Shown here: positions 1 to 8,467 of the stretch, piece by piece
How the letters are laid out: each line of letters begins with the position of its first letter
Numbering within the stretch: the first letter of the stretch is position 1
Source: Cognatishimia activa
GTDB lineage: Bacteria; Pseudomonadota; Alphaproteobacteria; Rhodobacterales; Rhodobacteraceae
Length of the DNA stretch: 64,000 bases
Assembly: GCF_026016445.1 (NCBI RefSeq)
Contig: NZ_CP096147.1
Location: 2,392,501-2,456,500, forward strand
Direction of reading: 5' to 3'
The notes under the pieces: generated by a model
What the model saw: the letters and a program-made list of their open reading frames with translations, nothing else
Told to the model about the DNA's origin: nothing
The model's database searches: none
Position numbers and translations under genes: made by a program

Positions 1-1
1 G

Positions 2-655
2 GTCAGCGGCGGCGACTTAGGGCTTGTACCTGAGGATATGGAACGCCACATCGCCTATGACATTGGCGCACTTGGCGTGGGCCTGAAACTCGGGGAATTG
101 ATGAATGCCCCAGTGATTGCCTCGAATTTCTCTCGCCTTGTGATCGACCCTAATCGCGGCGCCAACGATCCGACGCTGATCATGCGTCTTTATGATGGCA
201 CATTGATTCCGGCGAACGCGGAAATCGATGCAGAGGAAGAGCAGCGCCGAAAGGAATGCTACTACGACCCCTACCACAGAGCGCTCAATAAGCTTGCTGA
301 TAGACGCGAAGATCCGATTATCGTGGCCATGCACAGCTTTTCGCCAAAGTTGAACGGCAAATCCCCCCGACCTTGGGAAATCGCGATTTTGCATGCCGCC
401 CACGACCCTCGCAATCTACGCCCGCACGTTATTAAGCGTCTGGAAGAGGAAGGCGATCTGACCGTCGGCAATAACGAACCGTACCACGGACACCTCCCTG
501 GTGATTCCGTTGATCGTATTGCCTTGCAAAGGAACCGCATGAACGTGCTGATCGAAGTGCGGCAGGATCTCATCACGGATGAGACCGGACAACATGCCTG
601 GGCGGAACGATTGGACCCTGTCTTAACAGACGCCTTCAACCGTAGCGGATACTAA
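2..655 (+). CDS. N-formylglutamate amidohydrolase family protein (5' end outside window)
   Basis: The protein resembles the N-formylglutamate amidohydrolase (HutG-like deformylase) family, which hydrolyses N-formyl-L-glutamate to glutamate and formate in histidine and related breakdown. The reading frame is open to the window edge, and an ATG at 38 is probably internal, because the family normally has an N-terminal segment with a His/Glu metal-site motif that is missing here. Visible family features are the H-I-A-Y-D-I-G-A-L-G stretch just after position 38, the N-x-S-R-L-V-I-D-P-N-R segment, and the later H-S-F-S-P and E-V-R-Q-D-L-I motifs. It ends 12 bp before the next gene and probably heads the same small operon. 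Confidence 0.8.
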   Translation, partial: VSGGDLGLVPEDMERHIAYDIGALGVGLKLGELMNAPVIASNFSRLVIDPNRGANDPTLIMRLYDGTLIPANAEIDAEEEQRRKECYYDPYHRALNKLADRREDPIIVAMHSFSPKLNGKSPRPWEIAILHAAHDPRNLRPHVIKRLEEEGDLTVGNNEPYHGHLPGDSVDRIALQRNRMNVLIEVRQDLITDETGQHAWAERLDPVLTDAFNRSGY

Positions 656-667
656 GGAGACTTTGTC

Positions 668-1030
668 GTGCCGCATCTGATCCTCGAACACTCCAGTGAA
701 TTGTCAGATCGTTATGACATCTCGTCTCTGGTTCAGGCCCTGTTCCAAACCGCGACTGATAGCGGCGTGTTTGGGCCAGAGGACATCCGCGCCCGGTCAA
801 CGGCATGCCAAAACACATTGACAGGTGCGGCGAAACCGAATTTCGCACATCTGACACTGAAAATGATGGCGGGCCGTCCCGAAGAGGTACGCAAACAACT
901 GGCCGAAGACTTGCTGGCGGTTATGCTAGAACACCTCCCCGAAGTGGGGGCGCTTTCGGTCGCCCCCGAAGAAATTCAGCGCGAGACCTATGCTCGGCGC
1001 GTCATTCACAAAGGAAATGACAATGGATGA
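668..1030 (+). CDS. 5-carboxymethyl-2-hydroxymuconate isomerase (HpaF-like)
   Basis: A 120-residue protein of the CHMI family, a tautomerase-superfamily fold. In the homoprotocatechuate pathway CHMI isomerises 5-carboxymethyl-2-hydroxymuconate, using the N-terminal proline as catalytic base. The start is a GTG followed directly by a proline codon, which fits the need for Pro-1 after Met removal, and AAGGAG lies just upstream. Length matches the family. No other hpa genes are nearby, so the physiological substrate is open. The 3' end overlaps the next gene. Confidence 0.75.
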   Translation: MPHLILEHSSELSDRYDISSLVQALFQTATDSGVFGPEDIRARSTACQNTLTGAAKPNFAHLTLKMMAGRPEEVRKQLAEDLLAVMLEHLPEVGALSVAPEEIQRETYARRVIHKGNDNG

Positions 1031-1340
1031 TCAAACCCGCATCGAACTCGAAGCAGCAGCCTTTCGCACACTGCGCGAACACCTGATGGTAAAGCGTACC
1101 GATGTGCAGAATATCGACATGATGAACCTCGCTGGTTTCTGCCGGAACTGCCTGAGCCGCTGGTATCAGGAAGCCGCAAATGAACGTGGCATCGAGATGG
1201 ACAAAACCGAAGCCCGCGAGATTTTCTACGGCATGACCATGGACGAATGGAAAGCCAACTATCAGACCGACGCGAGTCCAGAAAAACAGAAAGAGTTTGA
1301 AAAAGCGTTCAAAGAGAACGTTACAGACCAGCAGAAATAA
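1023..1340 (+). CDS. DUF1244 family protein
   Basis: A short protein of the DUF1244 family, common in Proteobacteria and of unknown function. The conserved F-C-R-N-C-L-S-R-W-Y core is present and would suit a metal or structural cysteine pair. I chose the ATG at 1023, which overlaps the last codons of the CHMI gene; an ATG at 1017 in the same frame is also possible. The C-terminus is charged and lysine-rich. A strong terminator hairpin follows directly. Confidence 0.8.
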   Translation: MDDQTRIELEAAAFRTLREHLMVKRTDVQNIDMMNLAGFCRNCLSRWYQEAANERGIEMDKTEAREIFYGMTMDEWKANYQTDASPEKQKEFEKAFKENVTDQQK

Positions 1341-1343
1341 CAA

Positions 1344-1372
1344 AAAAGGGCAGGTCCAAGACCTGCCCTTTT
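1344..1372. terminator. Bidirectional intrinsic terminator
   Basis: Perfect 13-bp stem (1344-1356 with 1360-1372) with a 3-nt CAA loop. The stem has A-run and T-run flanks, so it can end both the rightward DUF1244 operon and the leftward aminotransferase operon. Confidence 0.9.
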
Positions 1373-1393
1373 GCATTTCAATTTAGTGACGCC

Positions 1394-2254
1394 TCAGATC
1401 GCCTTTGCGCGAGCTTCTTCCAAATAGATTTCACGCAGACGCTTCGCGATTGGGCCCGGAGTACCGTCACCCAATTGTGCGCCATCAATCTCAACAACCG
1501 GCATCACAAATGCGGATGCGGAAGTCGTGAAGGCTTCATCCGCCTCTTTGGCTTCTTCAATGGTGAAGAGGCGCTCTTCGATCTGCATCTGCGCTTCTTC
1601 TGCCAAACGCAGAACAGCCGCTCGGGTGATGCCGTGAAGAATGTCGGTGGACAGCGGGCGCGTTACAATTGTGCCGTCTTTGACATAGTAGGCGTTGTTG
1701 CTGGTGCCTTCGGTCACATAGCCGTCTTCGATCATCCAAGCATCATCGGCACCGGCCGCCTTCGCCATCATCTTACCCATGGATGGGTAAAGCAGCTGAA
1801 CAGTTTTAATGTCGCGGCGACCCCAGCGGATGTCATCGATGGAAATGATCTTCGCACCTTTTTGCGATGCTGGGCTGTTCGCCAGGCCAGGCTTGTTCTG
1901 CGTGAAGAGAACCAGTGTTGGTTTTGTATCTTCCGATGGGAACACGAAGTCACGATCACCGTCAGAACCACGAGACACCTGAAGGTAAACCAGGCCTTCA
2001 TCGATCTCGTTCAGTTCAACCAGCTTGCGGTGGATTTCCAGCAGCTCTTCTTTGGTGCAGGCCGCCTGCATATCCAGTTCGTTCAGAGAGCGTTCCAGAC
2101 GCACTGCGTGTCCTTCAAAGTCAACGAGCTTGCCGTCCAGAACAGAAGTCACTTCGTAAACAGCATCGGCGAAGAGAAAACCACGATCAAAGATCGAAAC
2201 CTTAGCTTCGTTTTCTGGCAGGTATTCGCCATTCACATAAACGGTACGGGTCAT
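1394..2254 (-). CDS. dat: D-amino acid aminotransferase
   Basis: A 286-residue PLP fold-type IV aminotransferase. It interconverts D-alanine/2-oxoglutarate and pyruvate/D-glutamate. The N-terminal Y-V-N-G-E-Y-L pattern, the PLP lysine near residue 150 in R-D-I-K-T, and the T-E-G-T-S-N-N phosphate/cofactor motif are all present. The start at 2254 follows GAGGAGA on the minus strand; longer starts have no ribosome site. It lies last in the dgcN-dgcA operon, which suggests it feeds D-glutamate into, or draws it from, that pathway (inference). D-alanine transaminase is the closest named activity, but branched-chain relatives share the fold. Confidence 0.85.
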   Translation of the reverse strand: MTRTVYVNGEYLPENEAKVSIFDRGFLFADAVYEVTSVLDGKLVDFEGHAVRLERSLNELDMQAACTKEELLEIHRKLVELNEIDEGLVYLQVSRGSDGDRDFVFPSEDTKPTLVLFTQNKPGLANSPASQKGAKIISIDDIRWGRRDIKTVQLLYPSMGKMMAKAAGADDAWMIEDGYVTEGTSNNAYYVKDGTIVTRPLSTDILHGITRAAVLRLAEEAQMQIEERLFTIEEAKEADEAFTTSASAFVMPVVEIDGAQLGDGTPGPIAKRLREIYLEEARAKAI

Positions 2255-2264
2255 AATGGTCTCC

Positions 2265-3230
2265 TCAACCCCAGAGTGCCGGTTTGGGTGGATGCACACC
2301 GGCTGAATCAAAATTCAATGGTACGTCCCGGTCTTCGGCCAGAAGCAGCGGCCCGTCAAGGTCCGTGATCATCGCACCTTGCGCAACCAGGGTCGCCGGG
2401 GCCATCGCGAGCGACGAACCCACCATGCAACCAACCATGACTTTATAGCCTTCAGCCAGCGCCTCATCGCGCAATTTCAGCGCTTCGGTCAGGCCACCGG
2501 TCTTGTCGAGCTTGATGTTCACCACATCATATTTGCCTTTGAGTTTTGGCAGACTGGTGCGGTCATGACAGCTTTCGTCGGCGCAAACCGGAACTGGGCG
2601 CTCCATGCCAATCAGAGCGTCATCTTCGCCAGCCGGAAGTGGCTGTTCAACCAATGCCACTCCCAAACGCACCAGATGCGGCGCGAGATCAGCATAAACT
2701 TCTGCAGACCAGCCTTCATTGGCATCTACAATAATGGTTGAGTCAGGCGCGCCCGCACGCACTGCTTCAAGACGCGGCATGTCATCTGGCGTGCCAAGTT
2801 TGATCTTCAGAAGCGGGCGAAACGCGTTTTCAGCCGCCTGTTCTTGCATCTTCTCGGGTGTGTCGAGGGAAAGCGTGTAAGCCGTGATTTCTGGTGCCAG
2901 AGCGTCCAGTCCGGCCAGTTCGCGAGCTGATTTTCCAGCGGTCTTTGCCTCTAGATCCCACATCGCACAATCAACGGCGTTTCTTGCAGCGCCTGCAGGC
3001 AGCAAGTCTTGCAGCTCTTCGCGGGTGAACTCTGCAGGCAGTGCTTCGATTTCAGCGGTCACGCTTTCCAGAGTTTCATTGTAACGTGCATAGGGCACAC
3101 ATTCGCCCCAGCCTGTGACACCATCTTTCTCGATTTTCACGGTCAAGACCTTGGCTTCGGTCCGAGAGCCGCGCGAGATGGTGAATACCTGTGCCAATCG
3201 GAACGTATCCGCGGTCACGGTGATGTTCAT
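2265..3230 (-). CDS. dgcA: N-acetyl-D-glutamate racemase DgcA (dipeptide-epimerase-like, enolase superfamily)
   Basis: A 321-residue enolase-superfamily protein of the dipeptide epimerase subgroup. The catalytic K-x-K appears in L-K-I-K-L-G. Metal ligands appear in V-D-A-N-E-G, V-E-Q-P-L-P and A-D-E-S-C-H-D, and the opposite lysine in N-I-K-L-D-K-T-G-G. On its own it would be called L-Ala-D/L-Glu epimerase. The adjacent DUF1611 gene matches the described marine D-glutamate catabolic pair, where DgcN acetylates D-Glu and DgcA racemises N-acetyl-D-Glu. The aminotransferase starts 10 bp after its stop. Confidence 0.8.
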   Translation of the reverse strand: MNITVTADTFRLAQVFTISRGSRTEAKVLTVKIEKDGVTGWGECVPYARYNETLESVTAEIEALPAEFTREELQDLLPAGAARNAVDCAMWDLEAKTAGKSARELAGLDALAPEITAYTLSLDTPEKMQEQAAENAFRPLLKIKLGTPDDMPRLEAVRAGAPDSTIIVDANEGWSAEVYADLAPHLVRLGVALVEQPLPAGEDDALIGMERPVPVCADESCHDRTSLPKLKGKYDVVNIKLDKTGGLTEALKLRDEALAEGYKVMVGCMVGSSLAMAPATLVAQGAMITDLDGPLLLAEDRDVPLNFDSAGVHPPKPALWG

Positions 3231-3284
3231 TCGTCAGTCCTTTCGACGGAAAAAGGGCGCCTGTTGCCAGACGCCCTTTACTAA

Positions 3285-4286
3285 TCAGATCGCTGCGAGC
3301 GCGTCTACAAGACGACCGGCACCATGGCGATATGGATCAACAGTTGGCAGACCCATTTCCTCTTCGACCTTCGCGCAATAAGCTGTCGCATCTTCGTCAG
3401 ACAGGTGCTGGGTGTTGATGGAGATACCAGCAACAACAACATTCGGATTTGCAACTTTTGCCAGTGTCAGAGCAACGTCACGCAGCTCCTGCAGACTTGG
3501 CAGGCTGAAACCCGGCAGACCGCGCATGTGTGTGCGGGTTGGCTCGTGGCAAAGGATCAGCGCGTCAGGCTGACCACCGTGCACCAGTGCCATGGTCACA
3601 CCGGAATAGGACACGTGGAACAGAGAGCCCTGACCTTCGATCATATCCCAGTGATCTTCATCATTGTCAGGCGTCAAATATTCAACCGCACCCGCCATGA
3701 AGTCCGCAATAACGGCGTCCAGTGGAACACCAGAACCTGTGATCAGGATGCCGGTTTGGCCAGTCGCGCGGAAGGTGGACTTCAGGCCACGCTTCTGCAT
3801 TTCAGCATCCATCGCCATCGCGGTGTACATTTTACCTGCAGAACAGTCGGTACCAACCGCCAGACAGCGCTTACCGGAACGAGGAATACCGGTTGCGATT
3901 GGATACTGAACGGAAGGAATGCGCACATCGTGCAAAGTACGACCATGCATCAGCGCCGCAGCGACCAGATCACCTTCGTCAGACAGCAGATTGTGCAGGC
4001 CAGACGCAATGTCATAACCCATCTCAAGCGCCTTCAGAAGTACCTCTTTCCAAGCTTGGGAAATGATGCCGCCGCGGTTGGCTACGCCCACAACCAGAGT
4101 TTTCGCGCCCGCTTCCAGCCCCTGTTCCAGAGTCATTTCAGTCAGACCAAGATCAGCGCCGCAGTTTTCTAAGCTGATCTGACCGACTGCGTTCTCAGGA
4201 CGCCAGTCGCGGATACCAATAGCCACTTTCGCGGCCAACATGTCAGGCGCATCGCCCAAGAAAAGCAGATATGGAGTCTCGATCAT
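3285..4286 (-). CDS. dgcN: D-glutamate N-acetyltransferase DgcN (DUF1611)
   Basis: A 333-residue DUF1611 family protein. This family was shown to include DgcN, a D-glutamate N-acetyltransferase not related to GNAT enzymes. The P-loop-like G-T-D-C-S-A-G-K-M-Y-T motif characteristic of DUF1611 is at about residues 154-164. First gene of a three-gene operon read leftwards (dgcN, dgcA, aminotransferase). The assignment rests on family plus the neighbouring epimerase; the enzymatic step is inferred by homology. Confidence 0.82.
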   Translation of the reverse strand: MIETPYLLFLGDAPDMLAAKVAIGIRDWRPENAVGQISLENCGADLGLTEMTLEQGLEAGAKTLVVGVANRGGIISQAWKEVLLKALEMGYDIASGLHNLLSDEGDLVAAALMHGRTLHDVRIPSVQYPIATGIPRSGKRCLAVGTDCSAGKMYTAMAMDAEMQKRGLKSTFRATGQTGILITGSGVPLDAVIADFMAGAVEYLTPDNDEDHWDMIEGQGSLFHVSYSGVTMALVHGGQPDALILCHEPTRTHMRGLPGFSLPSLQELRDVALTLAKVANPNVVVAGISINTQHLSDEDATAYCAKVEEEMGLPTVDPYRHGAGRLVDALAAI

Positions 4287-4584
4287 TGCCGCGGTCCCTT
4301 TGAGAATTAGTAAATCTCAGGGAAAATCCATCATTTTGACGAGAATTTATTGCTGTTTACGTCAGATAAGCCCGGTTTTGCGAAATATATCTTAGCAATA
4401 TCCAGCATTATTCGAAGAATGTTTCACTCAGACTTTATTTGTCGAAGAATCTGCACACCATTCGAAATCGCCGCAACGCAGCGTAATTTTGCCGCGAATG
4501 CAAAAAATAGGATTGCGAGCCTTTGCGCAATTTAATAATCAGAAATCAGAAAAAATCGTAATTTCCTTGCTTGGAGGATTCCAG
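4287..4584. promoter_or_regulatory. Divergent intergenic region dgcN / mcl1
   Basis: About 300 bp without a credible gene between dgcN (leftward) and mcl1 (rightward). It is clearly more AT-rich than its flanks and must hold the promoters of both operons. I see no clean operator palindrome. Reading frames running into mcl1 from 4489 lack a ribosome site and are not believed. Confidence 0.5.
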
Positions 4585-5544
4585 ATGAGCTTCCGCATTC
4601 AACCTGCGGCCCCTGCGCGCCCAAACCGTTGCCAATTGTTTGGGCCGGGTTCCCGCCCAGCCATTTTTGAAAAGATGGCGGCATCTGCAGCTGACGTGAT
4701 CAACCTTGATCTGGAAGATTCTGTCGCCCCGTCCGACAAGGACTCTGCCCGCGCCAATATCATCGAAGCGCTTGGCAGCATCGACTGGGGTAACAAATAC
4801 ATGTCTGTGCGCATCAATGGTCTGGATACACCTTATTGGTATCGCGATGTCGTTGATCTGCTGGAGCAGGCTGATGAACGTTTGGATCAGATCATGATCC
4901 CAAAGGTTGGCTGCGCAGAAGACATTTACGCTGTTGATGCGCTTGTAACAGCAATCGAAACAGCCAAGGGTCGCAAAAAGAAAATCTCATTTGAAGTCAT
5001 CATCGAATCTGCTGCTGGCATCGCGCATGCAGAAGAAATCGCAATGGCCTCCCCTCGCCTGCAGGCCATGAGCTTGGGCGCGGCCGACTTTGCGGCTTCC
5101 ATGGGCATGCAGACCACCGGCATCGGCGGCACGCAAGAAAACTATTACATGCAGCGTGGAGAGGACAAACATTGGTCCGATCCATGGCATTGGGCGCAAG
5201 CTAAAATTGTGGCCGCTTGCCGTACACATGGCGTACTGCCTGTTGACGGCCCGTTCGGTGATTTCTCAGATGACGCTGGCTTTATCGCTCAGGCGAAACG
5301 CTCTGCAACGCTAGGCATGGTTGGCAAATGGGCGATCCATCCAAAGCAAATCGCCCTAGCCAACGAAGTCTTCACCCCATCCGAAGAAGCCGTCGCCGAA
5401 GCGCGCGAAATCCTTGCTGCAATGGAAGAAGCCAAAGCCAAAGGTGAAGGTGCAACCGTCTACAAGGGTCGTTTGGTCGATATCGCTTCGATCAAACAGG
5501 CTGAGGTGATTGTGGCACAGGCAGAGCTGATCGCTGCAAGCTAA
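4585..5544 (+). CDS. mcl1: L-malyl-CoA/beta-methylmalyl-CoA lyase
   Basis: A 319-residue member of the HpcH/HpaI-CitE aldolase superfamily, close to Rhodobacter Mcl1. It reversibly cleaves L-malyl-CoA to acetyl-CoA and glyoxylate and beta-methylmalyl-CoA to propionyl-CoA and glyoxylate in the ethylmalonyl-CoA pathway. The N-terminal N-R-C-Q-L-F-G-P-G-S-R-P, the metal-site D-L-E-D-S-V-A-P and the C-terminal K-W-A-I-H-P-K-Q-I motifs are clear. The start ATG at 4585 is preceded by TTGGAGGA, and the length matches the family; a longer frame starting at 4489 has no ribosome site. Confidence 0.92.
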   Translation: MSFRIQPAAPARPNRCQLFGPGSRPAIFEKMAASAADVINLDLEDSVAPSDKDSARANIIEALGSIDWGNKYMSVRINGLDTPYWYRDVVDLLEQADERLDQIMIPKVGCAEDIYAVDALVTAIETAKGRKKKISFEVIIESAAGIAHAEEIAMASPRLQAMSLGAADFAASMGMQTTGIGGTQENYYMQRGEDKHWSDPWHWAQAKIVAACRTHGVLPVDGPFGDFSDDAGFIAQAKRSATLGMVGKWAIHPKQIALANEVFTPSEEAVAEAREILAAMEEAKAKGEGATVYKGRLVDIASIKQAEVIVAQAELIAAS

Positions 5545-5550
5545 AGTTTC

Positions 5551-5616
5551 GGGCCAGGTTTCCCCAAAATTCATGGCCCGTTCTGGCAACCCGGTTCAAG
5601 CTCTCTCCGGGTTGCC
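5551..5616. terminator. Convergent terminator hairpins
   Basis: Two hairpins lie between the convergent mcl1 and Lrp genes. The first has a 7-bp stem, CGGGCCA with TGGCCCG. The second is a perfect 10-bp stem, 5585-5594 with 5607-5616. No long T-run follows, so termination strength is uncertain. Confidence 0.6.
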
Positions 5617-5620
5617 GAAA

Positions 5621-6073
5621 TTAACTCCGTTCGTCTTTCGGCGATCCCATCACCACATAGCTGGTGATTGAGTGAACCTGCGGTAATATCCCTAAGACAT
5701 CCGTGTGGAATGTTTTGTAGGCTACGAGGTCTGTGGCCTCAACACGCAGCAAATACTCCACAGCACCCGTGATATTATGGCATTCAATCACTTCGGGTGC
5801 CCGTGAAATAGCCTGTTCAAAGGCTTCCTGTGCCGCTTTGGTGTGCTGATTTAAACCAACAGTCACATAGGCGACGAAACCGATGCCACGCTTGCCACGA
5901 TCAAGCACTGCCCGATAGCCGGAAATCACCCCTCTCCGCTCAAGTTCTTGCACCCGTCGCAAACAGGCCGACGGGGACAACCCGACTCGCTCCGCGAGAT
6001 CGAGATTACTGATCCGCCCATCGCGCGAAAGCTCTCGCAATATACTGTCGTTGATTTGGTCATTCTTAGCCAT
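5621..6073 (-). CDS. Lrp/AsnC family transcriptional regulator
   Basis: A 150-residue Lrp-type regulator: N-terminal winged helix (D-L-A-E-R-V-G-L-S-P-S-A-C-L-R-R-V) and C-terminal RAM/AsnC ligand domain ending in the usual I-T-S-Y-V-V-M. The start at 6073 (M-A-K-N-D-Q) gives a normal family length. The gene is divergent from a LysE-type exporter with only 73 bp between starts. This is the classic arrangement in which an Lrp protein senses an amino acid and switches on its exporter (inference). Confidence 0.9.
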   Translation of the reverse strand: MAKNDQINDSILRELSRDGRISNLDLAERVGLSPSACLRRVQELERRGVISGYRAVLDRGKRGIGFVAYVTVGLNQHTKAAQEAFEQAISRAPEVIECHNITGAVEYLLRVEATDLVAYKTFHTDVLGILPQVHSITSYVVMGSPKDERS

Positions 6074-6146
6074 TAGTTGTGATAATTGCCGCCAAACGCA
6101 CAAGAACGCAACCAAAAGCGCCAAAAATTCAATCAGTATTGCACAC

Positions 6147-6740
6147 ATGACTTATGAGATACTGACAGCCTTGGTCGCCTTTGCCTTTGTGACGTCCATC
6201 ACACCGGGGCCCAATAACATGATGCTCTTGGCTTCAGGTGCAAACTTCGGCTTTACCCGAACCATCCCGCACATGCTGGGAATTGGGATCGGGTTTACCG
6301 TTATGGTGATGCTGGTGGGCGCGGGCTTGATGCAGCTCTTTGACGCCTGGCCACCAAGCTATACAATCCTGAAAGTGCTAAGTGCCGGCTACATGCTGTG
6401 GCTCGCATGGAAAATCGCTCACTCAGCAAGCCCAGTGGGTATGAGCGCGGGTGCGAAACCGATGAACTTTCTTCAGGCCGCTTTGTTTCAATGGGTTAAC
6501 CCAAAAGCTTGGACCATGGCGCTTTCTGCGATCACGCTCTACGCACCGGGTCGCGAGTTCATCGCAGTCCTATGGGTTGCCCTGGTCTTTGGATCGATAA
6601 ACCTACCATGTGTGAGCTCCTGGACCATACTTGGGCAGAAACTTCGACTTATCCTGAGCAATCCTAAGAGATTGGTCGCGTTTAACTGGACAATGGCCGC
6701 ACTTTTGATCGTTTCATTGATCCCAAGCCTAATAGCATGA
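6147..6740 (+). CDS. LysE family amino-acid exporter
   Basis: A 197-residue polytopic inner-membrane protein with about six hydrophobic segments. The LysE/RhtB signature S-I-T-P-G-P-N-N-M-M lies near residue 20. These proteins export amino acids or homoserine lactone-like compounds. The start at 6147 is the one that puts this motif at its usual position. Its divergent Lrp-type partner is the likely regulator; the substrate cannot be read. Confidence 0.88.
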   Translation: MTYEILTALVAFAFVTSITPGPNNMMLLASGANFGFTRTIPHMLGIGIGFTVMVMLVGAGLMQLFDAWPPSYTILKVLSAGYMLWLAWKIAHSASPVGMSAGAKPMNFLQAALFQWVNPKAWTMALSAITLYAPGREFIAVLWVALVFGSINLPCVSSWTILGQKLRLILSNPKRLVAFNWTMAALLIVSLIPSLIA

Positions 6741-6799
6741 GTTGCATTTCCTCTCACGCAAGGTCATATACCGAGACGCACAAGTGCGCGGAGTGACTA

Positions 6800-7762
6800 A
6801 TGACTAACTACCTCGATTTTGAAAAACCGTTGGCCGAGATTGAAGGCAAAGCCGAAGAACTACGGGCCATGGCGCGGCAAAATGAGGAAATGGATGTCTC
6901 TGACGAAGCAGCGGCATTGGACCGTAAAGCCAGTGAAATGCTGGATGAGCTATATCAGAGCTTAACGCCTTGGCGGAAATGCCAAGTCGCACGCCATCCA
7001 GACCGCCCGCATTGTGAAGACTACATCAATGCACTCTTCACCGAATATACCTCATTGGCAGGTGATCGGAATTTTGCCGACGACCATGCGGTGATGGGTG
7101 GACTTGCGCGTTTTAATGACCAACCGGTCATGGTGATCGGCCAGGAAAAGGGCAATGACACCAAATCGCGCATTGAGCGCAACTTTGGCATGGCGCGCCC
7201 AGAGGGCTACCGCAAAGCGATCCGCCTGATGGAGATGGCCGATAAGTTCAATATTCCAATTGTGACGCTTGTGGACACTCCAGGTGCCTATCCAGGAAAA
7301 GGCGCAGAAGAGCGCGGCCAATCCGAAGCCATCGCGCGCAGCACTGAGAAATGTCTGCAAGTCGGCGTGCCTGTGATTTCCGTAATCATTGGCGAAGGCG
7401 GCTCTGGGGGCGCGGTCGCGCTGGCAACGGCCAACAAACTCGCAATGCTGGAGCACTCGGTCTATTCCGTCATCACCCCAGAAGGCTGCGCCTCGATCCT
7501 CTGGAAGGACTCCAACAAGATGCGTGAAGCGGCTGAGGCCCTTCGCCTGACCGCGGCAGACTTGATGCAGCTTGGCGTCGTGGATCGCAGCATTACAGAA
7601 CCTGTTGGCGGTGCACACCGTCACCGTGCGTTGGCGATTGAAGCCGTTGGTAAAGCGATTGGTGAAATGCTGTCTGAGGTCAAGGGCATGAGCCGTGATG
7701 AGATCATCGGAGCGCGCCGCAAAAAATTCATGGGAATGGGCAGCAAGGGCCTCGCGGCCTAG
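6800..7762 (+). CDS. accA: Acetyl-CoA carboxylase carboxyltransferase subunit alpha
   Basis: A 320-residue AccA, the carboxyltransferase alpha subunit that transfers CO2 from carboxybiotin to acetyl-CoA in fatty acid synthesis, working with AccD. Hallmarks are the N-terminal Y-L-D-F-E-K-P-L, the V-D-T-P-G-A-Y-P-G loop, the G-E-G-G-S-G-G-A oxyanion motif and the [11 protein letters not shown] segment. It stands alone, as in many alphaproteobacteria, and ends 3 bp before the convergent GntR gene. Confidence 0.95.
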   Translation: MTNYLDFEKPLAEIEGKAEELRAMARQNEEMDVSDEAAALDRKASEMLDELYQSLTPWRKCQVARHPDRPHCEDYINALFTEYTSLAGDRNFADDHAVMGGLARFNDQPVMVIGQEKGNDTKSRIERNFGMARPEGYRKAIRLMEMADKFNIPIVTLVDTPGAYPGKGAEERGQSEAIARSTEKCLQVGVPVISVIIGEGGSGGAVALATANKLAMLEHSVYSVITPEGCASILWKDSNKMREAAEALRLTAADLMQLGVVDRSITEPVGGAHRHRALAIEAVGKAIGEMLSEVKGMSRDEIIGARRKKFMGMGSKGLAA

Positions 7763-7765
7763 GAT

Positions 7766-8416
7766 TTAAGATGTCAGGTGGCGCAGGCCCTGCGTCACAT
7801 CTGACCGCACTGCCAAGCGTAAACCCGGTTCGTCGCCCGCTTTCAATGCAGCCAAAATCAGTCGATGATATTGCGGCGGTTCAGTGCGGCGCAATTTGCC
7901 ATAAAGGGCCCGCATCGTCGGACCCAGCTGCAACCAAACGGTCTCTGCCATTGCCAGCATCGCAGGCGCCTGCGCGCGCAGATAGAGCGTGCGGTGAAAC
8001 TCCAAATTCGCCGCAATATAGCCGACCGGATCGCGTTGCGCGACACGCTCAGCCACGTGGTTATTGATCATCTGCAAGCGATCTATCAGAGCCATATGGG
8101 CCCGTGGCAAGGCTCGGCTCGCAAGCTCAACCTCGATCAGCGCGCGCAGAGCCGCCAACTCTTCAATACGATCATTCGAAAGCTCCGGCGTTAACACGCG
8201 CCCTGATGATGTCAGCGTTAATGCACCCTCAGCGACAAGCCTGCGAATAGATTCACGCGCGGGTGTCATCGACACGCCATATTCCGCGCCTATACCGCGC
8301 AGAGTCAGGCTTTGACCTGGCGAAATCTCCCCATGCATGATCCGGGTTCTAAGACCACGATAAACGCGATCATGTGCGGAGGACGATGTTTCGGGCGCGC
8401 GCGTTTGAGAGAGCAT
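7766..8416 (-). CDS. GntR family regulator (FadR/FCD type)
   Basis: A regulator with an N-terminal GntR winged helix (V-Y-R-G-L-R-T-R-I-M...L-R-G-I-G-A-E-Y-G-V-S) and an all-helical FCD ligand domain with the expected R-A-L-I-E-V-E-L-A-S helix. I prefer the ATG at 8416; an in-frame TTG at 8458 would add 14 residues. The 10-bp palindrome TGTGATCACA at 8425-8434 lies just upstream of the preferred start and could be its own operator. No neighbour reveals a target pathway. Confidence 0.85.
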   Translation of the reverse strand: MLSQTRAPETSSSAHDRVYRGLRTRIMHGEISPGQSLTLRGIGAEYGVSMTPARESIRRLVAEGALTLTSSGRVLTPELSNDRIEELAALRALIEVELASRALPRAHMALIDRLQMINNHVAERVAQRDPVGYIAANLEFHRTLYLRAQAPAMLAMAETVWLQLGPTMRALYGKLRRTEPPQYHRLILAALKAGDEPGLRLAVRSDVTQGLRHLTS

Positions 8417-8467
8417 TCCCGAAATGTGATCACAAAGACGCAGAAGGTCAATTGACAAATCGCCGCG

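Noticed and set aside
38..655. ATG at 38 as true start of the first gene
   Set aside because: The frame is open to the window edge and the family N-terminus is missing, so the gene is cut by the window.
4489..4584. N-terminal extension of mcl1
   Set aside because: The ATG at 4585 has a strong ribosome site and gives the family length.
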